A stretch of DNA of 64,000 bases from Comamonadaceae bacterium. GTDB lineage: Bacteria; Pseudomonadota; Gammaproteobacteria; Burkholderiales; Burkholderiaceae_C. Below are positions 27,102 to 39,739 of this stretch, piece by piece (within the stretch, counting starts at the first letter, position 1; every line of letters begins with the position of its first letter). The position numbers and the translations under genes were made by a program. Below the pieces are notes generated by a model, which worked only from the letters and a program-made list of their open reading frames with translations, made no database searches and was not told where the DNA came from. The stretch lies in assembly GCA_027484575.1 (NCBI GenBank), contig JAIXSQ010000007.1, positions 310,001 to 374,000 of the forward strand. Reading direction: 5' to 3'.

Positions 27102-27116
27102 ATTTTGCATACAAAT
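27102..27116. promoter_or_regulatory. Operator-like palindrome near the aminotransferase start
   Basis: ATTTTGCATACAAAT is a near-perfect palindrome 8 bases before the aminotransferase ATG. It shares the TTTTGCAT core with the second site at 27168, so the two are probably bound by the adjacent GntR-type protein. Confidence 0.65.
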
Positions 27117-27167
27117 CCGGTTTTGGAAAGCGCGACGGCTGCCCTATCAGGGTTCATCCCGATCCGG

Positions 27168-27181
27168 TTTTGCATGCAAAA
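27168..27181. promoter_or_regulatory. Operator-like palindrome before the GntR gene
   Basis: TTTTGCATGCAAAA is a perfect 14-bp palindrome ending 9 bases before the regulator ATG. It stands out sharply as AT-rich in a GC-rich window. The paired sites, 66 bp apart, suggest autoregulation together with control of the divergent aminotransferase. Confidence 0.7.
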
Positions 27182-27190
27182 TCCCGTCCC

Positions 27191-27910
27191 ATGACTGCCG
27201 ACGTGATTCCCCTGGGCCGCGGGACCCTGCACGAGCAGGTCGCCGCCCGCCTGCGCCAGCTGCTGATCGAGGGCCGCATCGCGCCCGGCGCCAAGCTCAA
27301 CGAGCGGGAGCTCTGCGAGCAGCTGGCGGTCTCGCGCACGCCCCTGCGCGAGGCCATCAAGATGCTGGCCGCCGAGGGCCTGGTGGAACTGCTGCCGCAC
27401 CGCGGCGCGATCGCGCCGGCGCTCGATGCCGAGTCCGTGCGCCACACCTTCGAGCTGATGGGCGGCCTGGAGGCGCTGTCGGGCGAGCTGGCCGCGCAGC
27501 GCATCACCGATGCCGAGCTGGCCGAGATCCAGGCGCTGCACTTCGAGATGCTGGCCGCCTACACCCGGCGCGACCTGTCGGCCTACTACCAGCTGAACGC
27601 CCGCATCCACCGCGCGATCAACGCCGCTGCCAAGAACCCGGTGCTGACCAGCACCTACGACCGCGTCAACGCCCGGCTGCAGGCGCTGCGCTTCCGCTCC
27701 AACCAGGACGGCGCCAAGTGGCAGGCCGCTGTGGCCGAGCACGAGCGCATGGTGCAGGCGCTGGCCGCCCGCGACGGCGCCGCCCTGCGCGCGGTGCTCG
27801 CCACCCACCTGGAGCACAAGCTCGACGTGGTGCTCGAGCAGTTGCAGGGCACCCCCGACTCCCCCACCGCGGCCACCGGCGCCGCAGCCACCGCCACCGA
27901 CGCCCGATGA
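27191..27910 (+). CDS. GntR family regulator, FCD ligand-binding domain
   Basis: A 239-residue regulator. Residues about 10-78 form the winged helix (LHEQVAARLRQLLIEGRIAPGAKLNERELCEQLAVSRTPLREAIKMLAAEGLVELLPHRGA). The rest is the all-helical FCD domain, with metal/ligand-binding His residues in LNARIHRAIN and AEHERMV. Its stop overlaps the dehydrogenase start as ATGA, so the two form one operon and the inducer is probably a 2-hydroxy acid or related acid. No ribosome-binding site is visible before ATG 27191. Confidence 0.9.
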   Translation: MTADVIPLGRGTLHEQVAARLRQLLIEGRIAPGAKLNERELCEQLAVSRTPLREAIKMLAAEGLVELLPHRGAIAPALDAESVRHTFELMGGLEALSGELAAQRITDAELAEIQALHFEMLAAYTRRDLSAYYQLNARIHRAINAAAKNPVLTSTYDRVNARLQALRFRSNQDGAKWQAAVAEHERMVQALAARDGAALRAVLATHLEHKLDVVLEQLQGTPDSPTAATGAAATATDAR

Positions 27911-30900
27911 ACGCTCCCCTGCCCCTGTCCGTCACCCGCGAGGCCACGAACCGCGCTGCCCAACGGGCCTACGACCGCGTCGCCGCCGCCTCCAACGAGG
28001 TCGCCGGCAAGCTGGCCCAGCGGCTGGCCGCCGAGACCCGCGGCGAGGTGCTGTTCAGCCCCGCCGACCGCGGCCGCTACGCCACCGACGCCTCGATCTA
28101 CCAGGTGATGCCGGTGGGCGTGTTCGTGCCGCGCGAGGCGGCCGACATCCGCCTGGCCCTGGACATCTGCCGCGACCTGGGGGTGCCCATCGTGCCGCGC
28201 GGCGGCGGCACCAGCCAGTGCGGCCAGACCGTGGGCGCCGGCCTGGTGATCGACTGCAGCAAGCACGTGCGCGGCGTGCTGCAGGTCGATGCGGCCGCCC
28301 GCACCGCCGTGGTCGAGCCGGGGCTGGTGCTGGACCACCTGAACGCGCAGCTCAAGCCCCACGGCCTGTGGTACCCGGTGGACGTGTCCACCAGCGCGCA
28401 GGCCACGCTGGGCGGCATGGCCGGCAACAACTCCTGCGGCAGCCGCAGCATCGCGTGGGGCAACATGGTCCACAACGTGCTGGGCATCGACGCCTGGACC
28501 GCCGACGGCCGGCTGCATGCCTTCGGCCGCTTCGAGCACGCCGGCGGCTGGGCCCGCACCATGGGCGAGCAGGTGCGCGGCTGGGCGCAGGAGTTGGCCC
28601 CCGAGATCGACGCACGCTGGCCGCAGGTGCTGCGCCGCGTAGCCGGCTACAACCTGGACGTCTTCCGCAACCGCAACCCGCGGCCCTACACCGCCGACGG
28701 CGGCGTCAACCTGGCGCACCTGCTGGTGGGCAGCGAGGGCACGCTGGCGGTCACCCGCAGCCTGACGCTGCAGCTGGCGCCGCTGCCCCGCCACAAGGTG
28801 CTGGGGGTGGTGAACTTCCCCAGCTTCCGGCAGGCGATGGCGAGCGCGCAGCACCTGGTGCAGCTGGGCGAGGGCACGCTGACCGCGGTGGAGCTGGTCG
28901 ACCGCACGATGATCGAGCTGTCGCTGGGCAACCCGGCGTTCGCGCCCATCGTGCGCGGCGCGCTGGTGGGCCGGCCCGACGCGGTGCTGCTGGTGGAGTT
29001 CGCCGGCGAGGACCGCACGGCGCTGCTGCGCCACCTGGACCGGCTGGTCGAGCGCATGGGCGACCTGGGCCTGCCCGGCAGCGTGGTGCGGCTGGAGGAC
29101 GAGGCCGCGCAGAAGGCGCTGTGGGAGGTGCGCAAGGCGGGTCTGAACATCATGATGAGCCTGCGCGGCGACGGCAAGCCGGTGAGCTTCATCGAGGACT
29201 GCGCGGTGCCGCTGGAGCACCTGGCCGACTACACCGACGCCCTGACCGAGGTGTTCGCGCGCCACGGCAGCCGTGGCACCTGGTACGCCCATGCCTCCGT
29301 GGGCACGCTGCACGTGCGGCCCATCCTGGACATGCGCACCGACGGGGCCGCCCGGATGCGCGCGATCGCCGAGGAGGCCTCGGCCCTGGTGCGCCAGTAC
29401 AAGGGCGCCTACAGCGGCGAGCACGGCGACGGCCTGTGCCGCGGCGAATGGGTGCAATGGCAGTTCGGCCCGGCGATCACCGAGGGCTTCGCCCGCATCA
29501 AGCGGCTGTTCGACCCGCAGGGCCTGCTGTGCCCGCAGCGCATCGTCGACGCGCCGCCGATGGACGACACCCGGCTGATGCGCTACTCGCCGCAGTACCG
29601 CGTGATTCCGCTGCAGCCGGCGCTGGACTGGTCGGCCTGGAACGTGCAGAACGACCCGGTGACCGAGGCCACCACCCCGCCCGGCACCGGCGGCGACCCC
29701 GCCGGCGGCTACGCCAAGGCGGTGGAGATGTGCAACAACAACGGGCACTGCCGCAAGTTCGACGCCGGCACCATGTGCCCCAGCTACCGCGTGACGCGCG
29801 ACGAGCAGCACCTGACGCGCGGCCGCGCCAACACGCTGCGGCTGGCGCTGTCGGGGCAGCTCGGCCCCGAAGGCCTGGCCAGCGAGCCGGTGCGCGCCGC
29901 GATGGACCTGTGCGTGTCCTGCAAGGGCTGCAAGCGCGACTGCCCCACCGGCGTCGACATGGCGCGCATGAAGGTCGAGTTCCTGCACCACTGGCACGGC
30001 AAGCACGGCCGCAGCCTGAAGGACCGGCTGGTCGGATCCCTGCCCGACTACGCCCGCCACGCGGCGCGGCTGGCGCCCCTGCTGAACCTGCGCAACCGCA
30101 TCTCGCTGCTGGCCCGGCTGGGCGAGCGCCTGCTGGGCATCGCCGCCGGCCGCAGCCTGCCGGCCTGGCGCCGCGACCACTGGTTCGCCACCGCGCCGCA
30201 GGGCACCGCCAGCGCCGCCGAGGTGCTGGCCGCGGGCGAGCGCGGCGTGGTGCTGCTGGTGGACACCTTCAACGGCTACTTCGAGCCCGGCCATGCCCGC
30301 GACGCGCTGGCCGTGCTGCAGGCCGCCGGCTATGTGGTGCACGTGGCCGCGTCGCAGCGTGCCGACGGCCGCCACCTGTGCTGCGGCCGCACCCACCTGG
30401 CAGTGGGCGACGTCGAGGCCGCCAAGGCCAAGGCGCGCGAGCTGCACGGCGCGCTGGCGCCCTTCGCCCGCGCCGGCCTGCCCATCGTCGGGCTGGAGCC
30501 CTCGTGCCTGCTGACCCTGCGCGACGAGCACCTGGCCTTCGGCCTGGGCGAGGACGCGCAGGTCATCGCCGGGCGCGCGCAGCTGCTCGAGGAATTCCTG
30601 GCGCGCGAGCTGGACGCCGGCCGCCTGGAGCCCTTGAAGGCCAGGCTGCAGCCGCTGGGGCGGCCCGTGCTGGTGCACGGCCACTGCCACCAGAAGGCCT
30701 TCGACGCGGTCACGCCGGTGCTGCGGCTGCTGGCGCTGGTGCCGGGCGCGCAGCCCAGGCTCATCGAGTCCAGCTGCTGCGGCATGGCCGGCGCCTTTGG
30801 CTACGACGCCGCGCACCAGCAGGTGTCGATGGCCATGGCCGAGCTGTCGCTGCTGCCGGCCGTGCGCGCCGCGCCCGAGTCCATCGTGGTGGCCGACGGC

Positions 30901-30987
30901 ACCAGCTGCCGCCACCAGATCCACGACGGCGCCGGCCGCGAGGCGGTGCATGCGGCCAGCGTGCTGGCGCGGGCGCTGGGGCGCTGA
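27907..30987 (+). CDS. FAD-linked oxidase fused to 4Fe-4S and CCG domains
   Basis: A 1026-residue fusion. The N-terminal half is a PCMH-type FAD-binding domain (about residues 70-260, with IVPRGGGTSQCGQTVGAGLVIDCS and ATLGGMAGNNSCGSRSIAWGNMVHNV) and the FAD-oxidase C domain with GTWYAHASVGTLHVRP and YSGEHGDGLCRGEW. Two Fe-S clusters follow (CNNNGHCRKFDAGTMCP near 608 and CVSCKGCKRDCP near 668), then CCG-type cysteine motifs (LCCGRTH, HGHCHQKAF, SSCCGMAGAFGY near 955). This is the layout of D-2-hydroxyglutarate or D-lactate dehydrogenases such as YdiJ. Electrons probably go from a D-2-hydroxy acid to quinone. The glyoxylate-type aminotransferase next door makes glycolate or glycerate chemistry possible. 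Confidence 0.9.
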   Translation: MNAPLPLSVTREATNRAAQRAYDRVAAASNEVAGKLAQRLAAETRGEVLFSPADRGRYATDASIYQVMPVGVFVPREAADIRLALDICRDLGVPIVPRGGGTSQCGQTVGAGLVIDCSKHVRGVLQVDAAARTAVVEPGLVLDHLNAQLKPHGLWYPVDVSTSAQATLGGMAGNNSCGSRSIAWGNMVHNVLGIDAWTADGRLHAFGRFEHAGGWARTMGEQVRGWAQELAPEIDARWPQVLRRVAGYNLDVFRNRNPRPYTADGGVNLAHLLVGSEGTLAVTRSLTLQLAPLPRHKVLGVVNFPSFRQAMASAQHLVQLGEGTLTAVELVDRTMIELSLGNPAFAPIVRGALVGRPDAVLLVEFAGEDRTALLRHLDRLVERMGDLGLPGSVVRLEDEAAQKALWEVRKAGLNIMMSLRGDGKPVSFIEDCAVPLEHLADYTDALTEVFARHGSRGTWYAHASVGTLHVRPILDMRTDGAARMRAIAEEASALVRQYKGAYSGEHGDGLCRGEWVQWQFGPAITEGFARIKRLFDPQGLLCPQRIVDAPPMDDTRLMRYSPQYRVIPLQPALDWSAWNVQNDPVTEATTPPGTGGDPAGGYAKAVEMCNNNGHCRKFDAGTMCPSYRVTRDEQHLTRGRANTLRLALSGQLGPEGLASEPVRAAMDLCVSCKGCKRDCPTGVDMARMKVEFLHHWHGKHGRSLKDRLVGSLPDYARHAARLAPLLNLRNRISLLARLGERLLGIAAGRSLPAWRRDHWFATAPQGTASAAEVLAAGERGVVLLVDTFNGYFEPGHARDALAVLQAAGYVVHVAASQRADGRHLCCGRTHLAVGDVEAAKAKARELHGALAPFARAGLPIVGLEPSCLLTLRDEHLAFGLGEDAQVIAGRAQLLEEFLARELDAGRLEPLKARLQPLGRPVLVHGHCHQKAFDAVTPVLRLLALVPGAQPRLIESSCCGMAGAFGYDAAHQQVSMAMAELSLLPAVRAAPESIVVADGTSCRHQIHDGAGREAVHAASVLARALGR

Positions 30988-31049
30988 GCCGCCGGGCGGC
31001 GGCGCTTGAGGCATCATCGGCCGTCGCCCACGCGCCGTCGCCGGCCGCC

Positions 31050-31511
31050 ATGTCCACCGCCACCATCCGCTCCCTCCTGCCCTCCGACGAGCCCGCCTGG
31101 CGCCGGCTGTGGCAGGGCTATTGCGACTTCTACGGCATGCGGCTGCCCGAGGCGGTCACCCAGCGCACCTGGAGCCGCATCCTCGACCCCGACTCGGCCA
31201 TCAGCTGCGTGATCGCCGAGCTCGACGGCCGCGTGGTCGGCTTCGCCCATTGCGTGGTGCACGAGGCCACCTGGGAGACGCAACCCGTGTGCTACCTCGA
31301 GGACCTGTACGTCGATGCCGCGGTGCGCCGGCGCGGCGTGGCGGCGGCCCTGCTGGACTGGCTGCGCGGCGCGATGCGGGCCGAGGGCTGGGCCCGCCTG
31401 TACTGGGTCACGCGGCGCGACAACGCGGCCGCGCGCGCGCTGTACGAACGCTACGTCGGGGTCGACGACGTCGTGCGCTACGTGCTGCGCGAGCCGTCGG
31501 CGCAACGCTGA
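31050..31511 (+). CDS. GNAT family N-acetyltransferase
   Basis: A 153-residue GNAT protein. The acetyl-CoA binding segment is YLEDLYVDAAVRRRGVAAALLDWL (strand 4 plus the R/Q-x-x-G-x-G/A loop), and the C-terminal VTRRDNAAARALYERY motif is typical of small-molecule or amino-acid acetyltransferases. It starts 62 bp after the dehydrogenase. The substrate is unknown. Confidence 0.85.
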   Translation: MSTATIRSLLPSDEPAWRRLWQGYCDFYGMRLPEAVTQRTWSRILDPDSAISCVIAELDGRVVGFAHCVVHEATWETQPVCYLEDLYVDAAVRRRGVAAALLDWLRGAMRAEGWARLYWVTRRDNAAARALYERYVGVDDVVRYVLREPSAQR

Positions 31512-31865
31512 GCGCCCGCCGCGCGCCCGCGGCCGCGTTGCGGCCTTACCGCTCAGCCACAAAAACACACACTGCCGCGCTCCTTGTCGCGTTGGGCGCC
31601 TCCTAGACTCCGCGCCCAGTCACGCACCGAGGGAAGGAGCCCGCCATGACCTGCCACGCCGGCCGGCCGCACGCCGTCGACCCCCGCACCCGGCCCCGCC
31701 GGCAGGCCCGCGACCCCGGGCGCTGAACCTCATCCGCGTGGCCCCGCGCCACGCTCATCCACGCACGGCCCGCGCCGTTGCGGCCCGTTTGATTCCTGCC
31801 GCGGCTTGCGGCTCAATCACCCGTCGGCACCCCCTGTTCCATCCCCACCGAGCACCGCCAGATCC
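31512..31865 (+). other. Intergenic region upstream of the hybrid kinase
   Basis: A 354-bp gap. It holds the small reading frame at 31646 and probably the kinase promoter. I see no strong hairpin and no dispersed repeat. The sequence before the kinase ATG has no clear ribosome-binding site. Confidence 0.5.
31646..31726 (+). CDS. Short reading frame with strong ribosome-binding site
   Basis: A 26-codon frame (M-T-C-H-A-G-R-P-H-A-V-D) with GGGAAGGAG six bases before the ATG, one of the strongest Shine-Dalgarno matches in the window. It lies 139 bp before the hybrid kinase. The peptide is Arg/Pro-rich with no recognisable domain. It could be a leader peptide or a short protein; expression is unproven. 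Confidence 0.35.
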   Translation: MTCHAGRPHAVDPRTRPRRQARDPGR

Positions 31866-36041
<4,176 letters not shown>

Positions 36042-36043
36042 AC

Positions 36044-36130
36044 GCGTCGTCCCCGCGCAGGCGGGGGCGGTGGACCCACGATTCACCGCCGCGGCCGGCC
36101 GTGGGTGCCCGCCTGCGCGGGCAGGACGGT
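36044..36130. repeat. Dispersed palindromic repeat between the kinase and the secreted protein gene
   Basis: Two hairpin blocks, CCCCGCGCAGGCGGGG and GTGCCCGCCTGCGCGGGCA, separated by a GTGGACCCACGATTC-type linker. It fills the 118-bp space between two convergent genes, where a terminator would be expected, so it may serve as one. Confidence 0.8.
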
Positions 36131-36159
36131 GCGGTGCCCGTCCTCCCGCAGCCCTGCCC

Positions 36160-38724
36160 TCACCCGCAGGACACCAGCGACCACAGGCTGGGCGTCCACT
36201 CCGGCGGGCTGTTCTCGTTCCAGGTCGTGCCCGAGGCCGGCGTGGCCACGTACAGCAGGCCGGCACGCAGCACCCGGTCGCCGGGCAGGTAGCGGGTGCT
36301 GGGGCTCCAGGCCGGCGCGGCGCAGGACGGCGGCGACGGCGTCGGTGCCGGCGTGGGTGCCGCCGTCGGTGGCGGGGTGGGCGCCGCGGTCGGCCCCGGC
36401 GTGGGCGCGGGCGTGGGCGCCGCGGTGGGCCCGGGCGTGGGCGCCGGGCTGCAGCCCACCACGCTCCAGTAGCTGGGCGTCCACTCGGGCGCGCTGTTCA
36501 CGTTCCACACGCTGGCGGTCAGCGGCGTCGATTCGTACAGCAGCCCGTTGCGCGTGACCCGGTCGCCCGGCAGGTAGCGCGTGGTCGTGTTCCAGGCCGG
36601 CGCGCTGCACGGTGCCGGCGCGGGCGAGGGCGACGGCGTCGGGCCCGGGGTGGGCGACGGCGCGGGCGTGGGCGCCGGGGTCGGTGCCGGCGTGGGCACC
36701 GGCGTGGGCGACGGGGCCGGCGTGGGCCCGGGCGTGGGGGCCGGGGTCGGCGCCGGGCAACTGGCCAGCGACCAGTAGCTGGGCGTCCACTCGGGCGGGC
36801 TGTTCACGTTCCACACGCTGGACGACAGTGCCGTGGCCACGTAGACCACGCCGTTGCGCGTCACGCGGTCACCCGGCAGGTAGCGGGTGGTCGGGTTCCA
36901 CTCGGGCGCGGCGCAGGGTGCGGGCGACGGCGCCGGGCCCGGCGAGGGTGTCGGGGTGGGGGTCGGTGCGGGCGTGGGCGGCGGCGCGCCGCCCACCGTG
37001 GCCGAGACCTCGGCCGAGGGTGCGCTGCGCGTGCTGCCGCTGGCGGCCACCACGCGGTACCAGTAGGTGCCGGCGGCCAGGCCGGTGTCGGCGAAGCTGG
37101 GCGAGGCCAGGCCGGCGCGCCAGGGCGTCGCGCCCTGCCCGCCCGGGCTGGTGCCGCGGTACACGTCGTAGGAGGTGGCACCGGCCACCGCATCCCAGCG
37201 CAGGTCGACGCGGCCCGTGCCCACGGTGGCCGCCAGGCCGCCCGGCGCGGCCAGGCCGCCCCCGGTGGCGAAGCGGTCCAGCACGTTGCGGGTAACCTGC
37301 TGCGCGATCGGGTCGACGTAGCCGCGGCCGCCGTAGTCGTCGACGCCCCAGGCCCACTGGATGGTGCCGGTGGCGAAGACCACGGCCCCCGAGGGCGCGG
37401 TGTAGGTCGCCATGTGCGAGACGCCGAACGGGTCGGGCGAGGCGCCCAGGGTCACCAGCCCCGGCGGCGAGTAGCCGTTGTCGAAGATCGCGTCGGTCTC
37501 GTAGCCCAGCAACCCGCGCAGCCGCGTGCCGGCCACCGCGCCGGTGCCGGCGAACACCCAGTGGGTGGGGTTGGCCACCACCACGTCGCCCTGCACCGGG
37601 TCGCCGTGGTACATGACCCCGACCAGCGCGTTCTCGGGCTGCGCCACCGGGTCGTTGACGCCGTACAGGCGCTGCAGGTCACGCCAGCGCACGGTGATGC
37701 GGCGGTCGTTGGAGGGGTCGCCGTCGCGCGCGTACGGATCCTCGGCCTGCGCGAAGTCCTTGTAGCCCACGACGTTGCGGTGCGCGCTGCCGTCGCGCCC
37801 CGGTTCCATGCGGATCTGCCAGTAGGTCTGGTTGGCCGAGAAGAAGCCCAGGTGCACCCCGGCCGCGCGCGCCTGCTGCACGCCGGCGCGCATCTCGTAG
37901 CTCCAGTACTCGTCGTGCCCCGCCACCACGAAGCCGCGCGCGCGCTGCACCAGCGACGGGTTGGCATGGACGTCGATGTTGGTGAGGTAGCCGACGTCGT
38001 AGCCCTCGCGCTCCAGGAAGCGGATGAAGTTGATCTCGTAGTTGAGCAGCTGGCCCGCCCCGGTGTCCGCGTAGGCCTGGCGCCGGTAGGGCCGGTTGAA
38101 CGACACCTTGCGCGCCGCGCCGCCGGTGCTGTTGAACGCATAGAGCGACTTGCCGCCCCAGTTGTTGTAGGCCTGCCAGGTGGTGACGGCGTTCTGGAAC
38201 AGCAGCGCGGGCGCGGCGCCGTCGTCGCGCACGGTGAAGACGATGTAGCTCTCGGTGCCGCTGCTGGGCGTGAGCTTGGCCAGGTACACGCCCGTGGCCC
38301 AGTCGCTGCGGTCGGCGCTGGCCGGGATGGTGAGCCGGTACGACTCGGCCCAGTCGGCCTCGACCAGGCCGGTCACCGGGTCGGGCGCGGGCTGCGGCTG
38401 GCGCACGCCGGGCAAGGTGACCGACAGCATGCGGCGCCCACCCGTGCCGCCGTACCAGCCGATGCGGTAGATGGTCAGCTGGTAGCTCGGTGCGGCGCTG
38501 CTGACGAAGAAGCGGATGGTCTCGCCGCGGTTGACGCTGGTGGCGCTGGCATAGCCCTCGACCGTCGGCGTGTCCGACAGGGCGGTGAGCTGCCAGCCGG
38601 CATCGCCGGGCTTGGCGTTCTCGCGCTGGATGACGTTCTGGGCCCAGGCACCGGGCCCCAGCAGGCCCGTGCCGACCACCACCCAGGCCGCGCCGATGCG
38701 CAGCCGCCGGAACCTGCCTGCCAT
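36160..38724 (-). CDS. Secreted DMFase-like protein with FN3 and three chitin-binding-like modules
   Basis: An 854-residue exported protein with a signal peptide ending near residue 28 (A-W-A-Q). Residues about 30-480 resemble the C-terminal domain of the N,N-dimethylformamidase large subunit (VTTWQAYNNWGGKSLYAF near 185, GFVVAGHDEYWSYEMRAGVQQAR near 270, FFSANQTYWQIRMEPG). A fibronectin type III domain follows (about 489-580). Three CBM5/12-like modules (about 603-652, 706-753, 803-854) each have Y-L-P-G-D-R-V, W-N-x-N-S-x-P-E-W-T-P and a final W. They are joined by long Pro-Thr/Ala linkers. The modules suggest binding to chitin or another polysaccharide; the catalytic role of the front domain is unknown. 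ATG 38724 with GGAAGG upstream is preferred to GTG 38733. Confidence 0.8.
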   Translation of the reverse strand: MAGRFRRLRIGAAWVVVGTGLLGPGAWAQNVIQRENAKPGDAGWQLTALSDTPTVEGYASATSVNRGETIRFFVSSAAPSYQLTIYRIGWYGGTGGRRMLSVTLPGVRQPQPAPDPVTGLVEADWAESYRLTIPASADRSDWATGVYLAKLTPSSGTESYIVFTVRDDGAAPALLFQNAVTTWQAYNNWGGKSLYAFNSTGGAARKVSFNRPYRRQAYADTGAGQLLNYEINFIRFLEREGYDVGYLTNIDVHANPSLVQRARGFVVAGHDEYWSYEMRAGVQQARAAGVHLGFFSANQTYWQIRMEPGRDGSAHRNVVGYKDFAQAEDPYARDGDPSNDRRITVRWRDLQRLYGVNDPVAQPENALVGVMYHGDPVQGDVVVANPTHWVFAGTGAVAGTRLRGLLGYETDAIFDNGYSPPGLVTLGASPDPFGVSHMATYTAPSGAVVFATGTIQWAWGVDDYGGRGYVDPIAQQVTRNVLDRFATGGGLAAPGGLAATVGTGRVDLRWDAVAGATSYDVYRGTSPGGQGATPWRAGLASPSFADTGLAAGTYWYRVVAASGSTRSAPSAEVSATVGGAPPPTPAPTPTPTPSPGPAPSPAPCAAPEWNPTTRYLPGDRVTRNGVVYVATALSSSVWNVNSPPEWTPSYWSLASCPAPTPAPTPGPTPAPSPTPVPTPAPTPAPTPAPSPTPGPTPSPSPAPAPCSAPAWNTTTRYLPGDRVTRNGLLYESTPLTASVWNVNSAPEWTPSYWSVVGCSPAPTPGPTAAPTPAPTPGPTAAPTPPPTAAPTPAPTPSPPSCAAPAWSPSTRYLPGDRVLRAGLLYVATPASGTTWNENSPPEWTPSLWSLVSCG

Positions 38725-39043
38725 CGTTCCCACCCTTCCCTGCGCCGCGCCGTGGCCGGCGCTGAACGTCGAGCCATTCTGGGCAGGCGCGGCCGTGGCG
38801 TGGCGCGGCTTTGGAAATTGTTTCCGGATGGGCAGTGCAGAGCCAACGCGGCGGCAGTGCCGGTGCCCCGGCGCGCACGGCGCGGAAATGCGGGGTGTGC
38901 AGGCGCTTCATCGCGCGATCGCCGCAGCCGGCGCGCCCGCATGCTGGCGGTGCAGTTCGGTCGCCGCGTGCCCCCAGAGGCGCCGGCGGATCCATCCCCA
39001 CCCGGCGCCGCGTGCGCCGCACCCGACCGGAAAGGACGATCCC
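38725..39043. other. Divergent intergenic region
   Basis: A 319-bp gap between the secreted protein gene (leftward) and a small gene (rightward). The one AT-rich island contains GGAAATTGTTTCC (38813-38825), an inverted repeat with 5-bp arms that may be an operator. An AGAATG box on the minus strand (near 38775) could serve the leftward gene. Confidence 0.4.
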
Positions 39044-39265
39044 ATGAACGCACACCGCCACCCCGCCGCCCGCCGCAGCGTCGAGGACCTGCCGCGCGAC
39101 CTCTCGGTGCTGGTGCCCTGCCAGCGCCGGCTGGACCAGGGTGCCTGGGCAGGCCGCGCACAGGCCGCCCAGCGCGCCATCCCGACTTCGGTGTTCGCCC
39201 TGGCCGAGGGCGGCATGCAGCCGCTGGCGCGGCCCTGGTCGCGCGACGCCGTGGCCGCGGCCTGA
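39044..39265 (+). CDS. Small hypothetical protein
   Basis: A 73-residue protein (M-N-A-H-R-H-P-A-A-R-R-S-V-E-D-L-P) with GGAAAGGA nine bases upstream of ATG 39044, which supports translation. It is Arg/Ala-rich, with no signal, membrane segment or recognisable motif. Confidence 0.5.
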   Translation: MNAHRHPAARRSVEDLPRDLSVLVPCQRRLDQGAWAGRAQAAQRAIPTSVFALAEGGMQPLARPWSRDAVAAA

Positions 39266-39281
39266 ACGCCCGCCGCGCAGT

Positions 39282-39653
39282 TCAGCCGGCCAGCCAGGCC
39301 TGGGCGGACTCGGGCCGCCAGAAGGTGCGCAGCTGCACGCCGGCCTCGGCGCCCACCCGCGCCAGCACGCCGGTGATGTACTCCTTGGGCAGCAGCACGG
39401 CGCAGCGCACGTCGGTCAGGAAGACCACGATCAGGCAGCCGAGGAAGAACTTGTCCGGCGGCGCCTGCGGGCTCATGGTGACGCCGCGCAGGTCCAGCAG
39501 CAGCCGGGCACTGCCCTGGCGGCGCATCTGCTCGACGCAGTCGATGATCCCCAGCCGGTAGCGGTCGCGGTCCCAGGCGCCGGCCCACGCCACCTCGGCC
39601 ACGGTGCCCGCCTGCGGCGGCTGCGGATGCGGGGGAGCGACGAGCTCATCCAT
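39282..39653 (-). CDS. Small protein, SpoIIAA/STAS-like
   Basis: A 123-residue protein with the alternating strand/helix pattern of the SpoIIAA-like family: RLLLDLRGVTMSPQAP in the middle, CAVLLPKEYITGVLARVGAEAGVQLRTF, and a W near the end (AQAWLAG). The similarity is at pattern level only. The ATG lies 6 bases after TACAGT (39665-39660) and has no Shine-Dalgarno sequence, so it may be leaderless. It is divergent from sbtA. Confidence 0.6.
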   Translation of the reverse strand: MDELVAPPHPQPPQAGTVAEVAWAGAWDRDRYRLGIIDCVEQMRRQGSARLLLDLRGVTMSPQAPPDKFFLGCLIVVFLTDVRCAVLLPKEYITGVLARVGAEAGVQLRTFWRPESAQAWLAG

Positions 39654-39739
39654 GGGGCCACTGTAGCGCAGCGGGGGCCGCGCGGGGCACGGGACCTACA
39701 CTCGCGGCTCATCCTTGCGGCCAGCCGGCCCCGACCCCC

